A stretch of 12,302 nucleotides of DNA from Candidatus Nitrosocaldaceae archaeon (GTDB lineage Archaea > Thermoproteota > Nitrososphaeria > Nitrososphaerales > Nitrosocaldaceae). Shown here piece after piece: positions 7,175 to 12,302 of this stretch. Position numbers and translations under genes: made by a program. Each line of letters begins with the position of its first letter. The first letter of the stretch is position 1. The notes below the pieces were generated by a model. The model made no database searches. It saw only the letters and a program-made list of their open reading frames with translations, and was not told the origin of the DNA. The stretch lies in contig BPGC01000014.1 in the NCBI GenBank assembly GCA_026002835.1, positions 42,748 through 55,049 of the forward strand, read 5' to 3'.

Positions 7175-7773
7175 CTCATTAACACCTCTAATATATTAGA
7201 AATTACCTTATCGCCTCTTAAATCGTCTGGTATAGTTGAGTTATTACTTATCTTTATATTCATTAAACCATTCTTACCAATCCTTTCGTATCTCATCTCC
7301 GCTATACCAGCAAATAGTAATCTTGCTTCATCTAGAGTTAGATCATTAGCCTCTATTACTATATCAAATTTGATATCTTTAGGTATGTATTCTATAGTAA
7401 ATAACGCATGCTCTTTTGCCACTCTAGATTTGTCATTTATAGTTGCATGAGTCAGAGTAAAGGTATCTACATCAAGGATAGCAGAATATACTCTAATCTT
7501 GCCATTCTTATTAGGCTTACCCATAAGTTGTGTAACTCTATCATCTTTTATCTTTGTTGGATGGACAGAGCTCGAGACCTCAAATCCTAATAATGGTGCT
7601 ACTCTAATCATCGATGTCCTTAAGACGCCTTTAATGGTAGTTGCTGGTATAAAAGGTCTATCTAATAGCCTTGGGAATGTTACATCAGCTATAGTTTTAA
7701 TAGGTAGCCCTCCGCTACCAATTGAGAATTTCTTTGCAGTCTTAAACTCTAAGATAAGCTTAATCATACTCAA
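7171..7773 (-). CDS. Small Cas7-like RAMP subunit (Csm3-like)
   Basis: At 200 residues this is a compact RAMP protein. Visible motifs are SIGSGG (17-22), IADVTF (28-33) with Asp30 in the place where Csm3 proteins carry their target-RNA-cleaving Asp, FIPATTIKGVLRTS (41-54), and NDKSRVAKEHALFTIEYI (113-130), the strand region that touches crRNA. The final loop RIGKNGLMNI (164-173) is weakly glycine-rich. It lacks the zinc-binding Cys insertion of the other Cas7-like proteins here, which makes it the most Csm3-like and a good candidate backbone RNase. The call at 7773 uses TTG, with AAAGGTGAT (7779-7787) 5 nt upstream; an in-frame ATG at 7767 is the alternative, 11 nt from that site. It overlaps cas10 by 14 nt. 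RAMP identity is firm; catalytic activity is inferred. Confidence 0.88.
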   Translation of the reverse strand: MSMIKLILEFKTAKKFSIGSGGLPIKTIADVTFPRLLDRPFIPATTIKGVLRTSMIRVAPLLGFEVSSSVHPTKIKDDRVTQLMGKPNKNGKIRVYSAILDVDTFTLTHATINDKSRVAKEHALFTIEYIPKDIKFDIVIEANDLTLDEARLLFAGIAEMRYERIGKNGLMNIKISNNSTIPDDLRGDKVISNILEVLMR

Positions 7774-10444
7774 CGCCCATCACCTTTAAGAGTTGATAGA
7801 GGTCATATAGAACAAAGTATATCTTATTATTACCTTTAAACATTAACAGGTTGTTTACTATCTTAGCCATTTTAGGATCGCTAGACTCTTTCTTCCCATA
7901 AACTACTCTTAACTTTAACTCACTAGAACCATTGATATTGACATACAGATTCTTCAAACATAGATTCCTTATCCTTTTAAGCTCTTCTTTAAACTCATTA
8001 TGGTTTACCTTTATTAATAGATCGTCTACAATACTATCTATATTGGTACCATTTAATTGTAATATATTCAATAATCTACTTATAGAATTAATACTATCAT
8101 CTATAGCATAAGGTTGCATGCTCAGATGCTCTTTATCTTCTATTCTATTAAAGATACTCTCTAGTGCCTTATCACTAATATTCCCACTATCTGCTACAAA
8201 GAACGCTAATCCTCCTTCAAATTTTATATCTTCAGGTCTATTAGTATTATGTACATTATATGCAGTCTCTCTTAACTCCTTTTTTGTTACATCCTCTAAT
8301 AGATATCTAGCACCATCTTTAAGCAAATTTATAGGATGTTTAGGTTTCCCTACAGATATACCTATTGATAATGTAGATTTCTTACCCATGTTAAGATTAT
8401 ACTCATGTATCATGTGTAAAGCAAAAGGAATAGATATATTTGATGGTATTAATAACGCACCATCATCTCCTCCCATATACATAAGGCCTAAAATTACTCT
8501 CTTTGCATCTTCATAAAGATGATTGCTTTGCAGTTTATAAAGGAAGTCATGAAATGCCTTCTTTACTGAGTAATCTATTCTGAAACTTCTCTCATGAGCA
8601 TCGGTTAATGATATACTGGATGCCATTAATTGGCCTAGTATATTACCATCAAATTTTATAAATGCTAGATCTCTATAATTTTTAATATTATGCAATTCCT
8701 CTAGTTTATGTCCACTTATATATTCTAATACTTTATTGAGTACTCTATCAAGATCTTCATCTATACCTATAGATCTTAATCGTCTTTTAAAATGATATAT
8801 ATCTCCTATCCTAAACTTTTTCTTACACTCTTCACACATATCTTTCTCTTTCTCATATAAACTATCTTTAACAACTCTAATACTATTTTTATTACAAGAA
8901 CTGCACCTTTTATGAATATTAGGCTTTATTGTTGCTTTAGAAGGAGTTAATTTCTTGCACCGTAATTCTTTATCTATAAAATGATTTATTGTTGCAAAAT
9001 TAGAATACAATGGTGAAGAACCATACCTTAATGCAATACTACCTTTCTTAAAACATTTACTTAATTCTTCGACTTCAGATATCTTAAACTTTGGTATTAA
9101 TAATGTACAGTTTCCACCACCATAGTATAGTATATTCTCTGCGTATAAACCCATATATTTAATAATATAATAAGGTATTAACACAAACATTACAAGATCT
9201 ACCAGCCTACTAGCTCCGTTCATAACCCTAATCTCGTTACTTTCTATATAACTCTGTATACTAGTAAAATCAAGTCTTACTACTCTTACATCATCTACTT
9301 TCATTTCATCTATTATTGAATTATCTTCAGTTAATGTAAATAAAGGATTACCTTTAGATATATTAGAGGCCTCTCTACAAAATGCTTCTGTAAATCTTTT
9401 GATATCTTCGCATGTAAATGTATCCCAGAACTCCCATTTATAGAAGGGTTTATCATAACCTTTCTTTTCCCATTTATTGCGTTCGGTTAATATCTTATCC
9501 TTATATTCATCTGGAAGTAATTTATCGATAAGTTCCAATAATCTATCTCTTGAGCTTGCTAATCTATCAGATCTCTTGAAGATCTGAAATAAAGTTCCTA
9601 ATCTTGCATTTAATGATCTCTCATCGTATGCTTTAATTATCTCTGCAGCTCTATCAATTATCTCTGCAGCTTCATCAACTACATGATCTTTAAATATCTC
9701 TCCCAACAATTCGCTTGATTTAGTTTGATGTTTATGCCAATCATACATCTTAGCTGTATCATGAAACATAGATGCTAATCTTAATGTTTGGAGCTCTTTC
9801 GGATCATAATTATTTTTCTCTTGTTCAAGATATAATGAAGTTGCAATAGAAGATGTAGTAAGCATATGAATTATTAATGATGATGTATTTGAACCAATCC
9901 TTGTATCTGCAGGAAAATCAAAAATTGTTGGTTCACCATCTTTAGAAATAATTAATTTAGACGCTCTATCCTTTAATTCTCTCAATTTCTCATTATTATT
10001 CTCTAGTATATTTATCATCTTTTCTAATGTTTTAATATTATCTGGATTTAATTCTAATGATATGCTTTTATCTTCAACATTAAACAAATTATCCAATTCT
10101 TCATATACAGAATTGATCATAAACCCTCTTAATAACGTGGTTGGAGAAGGTAATGCTACCTCTTTAATAAAAGAGAGATCAGATGGTATGGGATCTATGT
10201 TCAATAAAGATTTTATATAAAATATCAGACCGTTAAGGAGATCATTTATATCATTAGTGCTAGATAGCTTACCACCATTTTTATTGATCGTTATATACGT
10301 ATCTATATATGTATTAATAAATTCTTTATATAGATTATATAGATTATGCATCTCTTCTTCGGTAAATTCTTTAATATATTGAGGCTTGTCATCTTTACCT
10401 CTTTTAGGTATTATAAAACCTTTGATTATACACCCATCACTCAC
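7760..10444 (-). CDS. cas10: Cas10, large subunit with HD and GGDD motifs
   Basis: This 894-residue protein is the signature type III subunit. An N-terminal HD nuclease domain carries MFHDTAKMYDWHKH (226-239), with His228-Asp229 as the HD pair. The first palm region starts at LDFTSIQSYI (391-400) and RVMNGASRLVD (406-416) and has the degenerate YYGGGNCTLLIP (440-451). A zinc ribbon, CSSC (514-517) and CEEC (537-540), links the palms. The second palm has FIKFDGN (595-601) and the intact cyclase motif MGGDDGALLIP (657-667), with Asp660-Asp661. Helical residues follow to the C-terminus. Family knowledge predicts target-RNA-triggered ssDNA cutting by HD and cyclic oligoadenylate synthesis by GGDD; both active sites look intact. 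Translation starts with GTG at 10444, 7 nt after AAAGGTG (10452-10458), and overlaps the small gene before it by 8 nt. Confidence 0.97.
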   Translation of the reverse strand: MSDGCIIKGFIIPKRGKDDKPQYIKEFTEEEMHNLYNLYKEFINTYIDTYITINKNGGKLSSTNDINDLLNGLIFYIKSLLNIDPIPSDLSFIKEVALPSPTTLLRGFMINSVYEELDNLFNVEDKSISLELNPDNIKTLEKMINILENNNEKLRELKDRASKLIISKDGEPTIFDFPADTRIGSNTSSLIIHMLTTSSIATSLYLEQEKNNYDPKELQTLRLASMFHDTAKMYDWHKHQTKSSELLGEIFKDHVVDEAAEIIDRAAEIIKAYDERSLNARLGTLFQIFKRSDRLASSRDRLLELIDKLLPDEYKDKILTERNKWEKKGYDKPFYKWEFWDTFTCEDIKRFTEAFCREASNISKGNPLFTLTEDNSIIDEMKVDDVRVVRLDFTSIQSYIESNEIRVMNGASRLVDLVMFVLIPYYIIKYMGLYAENILYYGGGNCTLLIPKFKISEVEELSKCFKKGSIALRYGSSPLYSNFATINHFIDKELRCKKLTPSKATIKPNIHKRCSSCNKNSIRVVKDSLYEKEKDMCEECKKKFRIGDIYHFKRRLRSIGIDEDLDRVLNKVLEYISGHKLEELHNIKNYRDLAFIKFDGNILGQLMASSISLTDAHERSFRIDYSVKKAFHDFLYKLQSNHLYEDAKRVILGLMYMGGDDGALLIPSNISIPFALHMIHEYNLNMGKKSTLSIGISVGKPKHPINLLKDGARYLLEDVTKKELRETAYNVHNTNRPEDIKFEGGLAFFVADSGNISDKALESIFNRIEDKEHLSMQPYAIDDSINSISRLLNILQLNGTNIDSIVDDLLIKVNHNEFKEELKRIRNLCLKNLYVNINGSSELKLRVVYGKKESSDPKMAKIVNNLLMFKGNNKIYFVLYDLYQLLKVMGVEYD

Positions 10445-10691
10445 TATTTAACACCTTTGACAAACTTATTGTGTTAGTTGTATAATCTTTAGCATTAGGA
10501 TCTAATGTGTGATGCATTTTTATATCATTTATTCCACTTTTACTCAATACCTTATATTTCCCATTATTAGTTCTAACCCATTGTAACTCAAATATATTCT
10601 CCTGTTTATCATCATATTTATAAGCAAATCCTAACAAACCACAACTATCTGCATTGCCTATACTAGCATTTTTGTACAATATGCTAGACAT
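10437..10691 (-). CDS. Small operon protein of unknown function, start uncertain
   Basis: From its only in-frame ATG this gene encodes 84 residues, including LLGFAYKYDD (19-28), FELQWVRTNNGKYKVLS (34-50) and HHTLDPN (60-66). The pattern suggests beta strands rather than the helical bundle of a Csm2/Cas11 small subunit. It lies directly before cas10 and overlaps it by 8 nt. No ribosome binding site lies near this ATG. The frame stays open for a further 37 codons upstream and reads like protein (ELLKYLKEENYNLIIIILDD just before the ATG), so the true protein is probably about 116 residues or more. A Csx19-like accessory protein of type III-D is possible from its position and size, but I see no motif that proves it. 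Confidence 0.6.
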   Translation of the reverse strand: MSSILYKNASIGNADSCGLLGFAYKYDDKQENIFELQWVRTNNGKYKVLSKSGINDIKMHHTLDPNAKDYTTNTISLSKVLNSE

Positions 10692-10786
10692 ATCATCTAA
10701 TATTATTATTATAAGGTTATAATTCTCCTCTTTAAGATATTTAAGTAACTCTACATTATCATATTCACCTTTTAAAAATATATCAT
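10692..10786 (-). other. Probable 5' part of the small gene, split by a frameshift
   Basis: Every other junction in this operon overlaps, but here a 97-nt gap would be left. In the frame of the small gene it is open back to 10807 and reads FLKGEYDNVELLKYL and onward. A well-placed ATG at 10786, 3 nt after the previous stop, reads MIYF and then hits TAA. Adding one T to the run of five at 10774-10778 (- strand) would join this ATG to the long frame. Without a frameshift, a start at ATT (10796) or another rare codon is needed. Confidence 0.45.
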
Positions 10787-10788
10787 AA

Positions 10789-11724
10789 TTAGTAATCCTT
10801 AATCACCCCACATTCCCACTCTATATACTCATTAATGGTACTCTTCTCCAACTCTTCTTTAGCCCTATTAATAAAATCATTTGGGTTATGCTCATTATTG
10901 TTAGAATCTATCACCTTCTCAAGTTCGAATTTTAACAAACCTATTGCATATTTGTTTCTAAAAAGTTTACCTAGTTTAGGATTAAATCTATATTTGAACA
11001 TACCTAGGATAATAGGACTATTACTAAAAAGTTCTAATCCTAGGAATAATAAGCCTAATCTTATATAATCCATATTTAAACATGATATCTCTAAGGTAAA
11101 TCTTGAATTAGGTTTTATAGCATCTACATTAAGTTCACTTAACCTCTCTATATCACCTTTTTGCATAACAGCATCTGAAAAGTTTACTAATGATGAAAGA
11201 GCTGGGGCACCAAATATATCACAGATAATACATACATTATCATGCTTCATAGCATTACACATACCTCTAGGTATTGTAACCTTTTCTCCCCAAAATCTCA
11301 TGTGATTAATAGCATACCTAGGATCAAAATCTTCTTCTATTCTATAACATGAATAACATACACTATTCTTAGGCATCAATTTATATTCTACTCTAGATCT
11401 TACTGCACCTTTTATAGTCGAACCTGGTATAAAGTATCTGTTATTTATATAAGGAATTGTTATCTTCTGTCTATTATGCTTTATTAAAGATATCTGCTTT
11501 ACTATACTTTCTATCTCCTCTATCTTTATATCCTTACTTTTTATCTGTTTTATTTTTTGCAGAACATTCTCTATATTTGGTAACTCAAGTGGCATAGCTC
11601 CTGAGACCAAATAACTATTTTCTGGTACTATTGCAGATAATTTTAATAGATAGTTATCCCTATCTTCTAAAGATCTCGTTCTTTCTGTGTATACCTCTCT
11701 ATGAACTTCTACTCTTTTGTACAT
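10789..11724 (-). CDS. Cas7-like RAMP subunit with Cys-rich insertion
   Basis: This 311-residue protein is a probable backbone or cap subunit of the effector complex. The signature YFIPGSTIKGAVRSRVEYKL lies at 97-116. A Cys-rich stretch follows: CYSC (123-126), Cys156 and CIIC (165-168), probably a zinc site. It leads into DIFGAPALSSLVNFSDAV (169-186), the Cas7-like core with Asp184. AIKPNSRFTLEI (202-213) matches the strand that follows, but the glycine-rich loop (GMFKYRFNPKLGK, 241-253) is less canonical than in its neighbours. An N-terminal extension of about 35 residues (50-85) is rich in Lys, Ile and Glu and likely forms a helix. It overlaps the upstream RAMP gene by 26 nt; AAAGGAGAT at 11736-11744 precedes its ATG. 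A Csm5-like end-of-filament role is possible but not shown. Confidence 0.87.
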   Translation of the reverse strand: MYKRVEVHREVYTERTRSLEDRDNYLLKLSAIVPENSYLVSGAMPLELPNIENVLQKIKQIKSKDIKIEEIESIVKQISLIKHNRQKITIPYINNRYFIPGSTIKGAVRSRVEYKLMPKNSVCYSCYRIEEDFDPRYAINHMRFWGEKVTIPRGMCNAMKHDNVCIICDIFGAPALSSLVNFSDAVMQKGDIERLSELNVDAIKPNSRFTLEISCLNMDYIRLGLLFLGLELFSNSPIILGMFKYRFNPKLGKLFRNKYAIGLLKFELEKVIDSNNNEHNPNDFINRAKEELEKSTINEYIEWECGVIKDY

Positions 11725-12302
11725 ATGAATCCCATATCTCCTTTGACTTATCTAATATTTCTATAGGATTTCCATAAGATAGATCTTCATCTTTTGCATC
11801 TAATGATTTTAGTATACCTATGCTCAAATCTTTAAGTGTATTATCTGTATATGTAATACCTGTTACTTCTTTAACATCTATCTTCACCCTTCCAAAACCT
11901 CTAGTTTTAAAACCGCCCAATTTTACAAACCCGTTATTTATATAATCTATTATCTTAGCTATTAAGCCTATTGCATAATTTGGTATGTTAAAGAGTACAA
12001 TCTCACCCTCAAACTCTGAATTAGGGTTTATGAACTCTACTGTATAAAGAGCACCTCTTTTAGCAGCTCCACTCCTTCTATTTATTGCAACCCCAGTCTT
12101 TACTCCTATACTATAATTATTAGGGTATGCATCGTTGAATCTTATGTGTGATGCATATGTATTAGAACCGAATAATTTACAAACCAAACAATATTCATTT
12201 AATATCTTAATTATATTATCTATATTGCCTTCCTTTATAGCATCTTGTAAACGTTTATCCCTCTTCTTGCCTTCTTGATCTATATCATCTGAACATCTTC
12301 CA
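11699..12302 (-). CDS. Cas7-like RAMP subunit (Csx7-like), 5' end outside window
   Basis: The frame is open to the right window edge, so the start and the N-terminal IPGSxxKG region lie outside. About 200 residues are visible. In order they are a Lys/Glu-rich helix (KKRDKRLQDAIKEGN), then CLVCKLFGSNTYASHIRFND, a Cys pair plus the conserved LFGS and FND core. GVAINRRSGAAKRGALYTVE and the glycine-rich loop LGGFKTRGFGRVKI follow. This set is typical of Csx7-type Cas7 proteins of type III complexes. A TTG at 12187 falls inside the conserved Cys motif and cannot be the true start. The gene is the first visible in the operon and overlaps the next by 26 nt. The operon promoter must lie further right. 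Confidence 0.88.
   Translation of the reverse strand, partial: GRCSDDIDQEGKKRDKRLQDAIKEGNIDNIIKILNEYCLVCKLFGSNTYASHIRFNDAYPNNYSIGVKTGVAINRRSGAAKRGALYTVEFINPNSEFEGEIVLFNIPNYAIGLIAKIIDYINNGFVKLGGFKTRGFGRVKIDVKEVTGITYTDNTLKDLSIGILKSLDAKDEDLSYGNPIEILDKSKEIWDSYVQKSRSS

Noticed and set aside
8118..8516. + strand open frame inside cas10
   Set aside because: It is antisense to the region carrying the GGDD cyclase motif.
10437..10691. Small gene as Csm2/Cas11 small subunit
   Set aside because: The sequence suggests beta strands with Gly, Thr and Asn turns, not the helical bundle of that family.
12185..12187. TTG as start of the rightmost RAMP gene
   Set aside because: It falls within the conserved Cys-x-x-Cys/LFGS motif, and the frame stays open to the window edge.
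5313..12302. Assignment as type III-A (Csm) or III-B (Cmr)
   Set aside because: The Cas5-like gene has the Csx10 layout, there is no Csm4, Cmr3, Cmr1 or Cmr6 pattern, and the multiple Csx7/Csm3-like RAMPs fit III-D better.

Overview
The window is AT-rich. Its proteins favour ATA for Ile and AGA/AGG for Arg, and several genes carry GGTG-type ribosome binding sites and share stop/start overlaps. With a Crn1-type ring nuclease, a Csx1 protein and a type III CRISPR operon, this points to an archaeon, probably a thermophilic, low-GC member of the Thermoproteota. The species cannot be named from the sequence alone.

Layout. (1) Positions 1-1700 hold a CRISPR array of 22 near-identical 37-nt repeats and 21 spacers, cut by the left window edge. 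The repeat end ATTGCAAC has the form of a type III/I crRNA 5' handle, so crRNA should be read left to right, with the leader outside the window and the old (trailer) end near 1700. A decayed extra repeat follows at about 1732-1763. (2) Positions 1701-2032 are non-coding and dense in inverted repeats, including a duplicated GGAAC...GGTTCC dyad. (3) Two + strand genes follow: a CARF ring nuclease (Crn1-like, 2033-2842) and a CARF-HEPN ribonuclease (Csx1, 2850-4103). (4) From the right edge down to 4108, one tightly packed - strand operon encodes a type III-D-like effector. In transcription order it holds a Cas7-like RAMP (5' end outside the window), a second Cas7-like RAMP, a small unknown protein, Cas10, a minimal Cas7-like RAMP, Csx10, a fourth Cas7-like RAMP, and an unrecognised protein with a C-terminal PD-(D/E)XK-like region.

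How the parts fit together. crRNA from the array would be loaded into the Cas10-Csx10-Cas7 complex. Cas10 keeps both an HD motif and an intact GGDD motif, so it can be expected to make cyclic oligoadenylate when target RNA is bound. Csx1 would be the activated RNase and Crn1 the enzyme that removes the messenger. The unrecognised last gene of the operon (4108-5334) is the best candidate for something new: a possible extra nuclease effector that has no recognisable CARF domain yet is transcribed with the complex itself.

No cas6, cas1, cas2 or cas4 gene is visible. A second oddity is the small gene before cas10: its reading frame continues upstream of its only in-frame ATG into the one large gap of the operon, which suggests a one-base frameshift or a non-ATG start.
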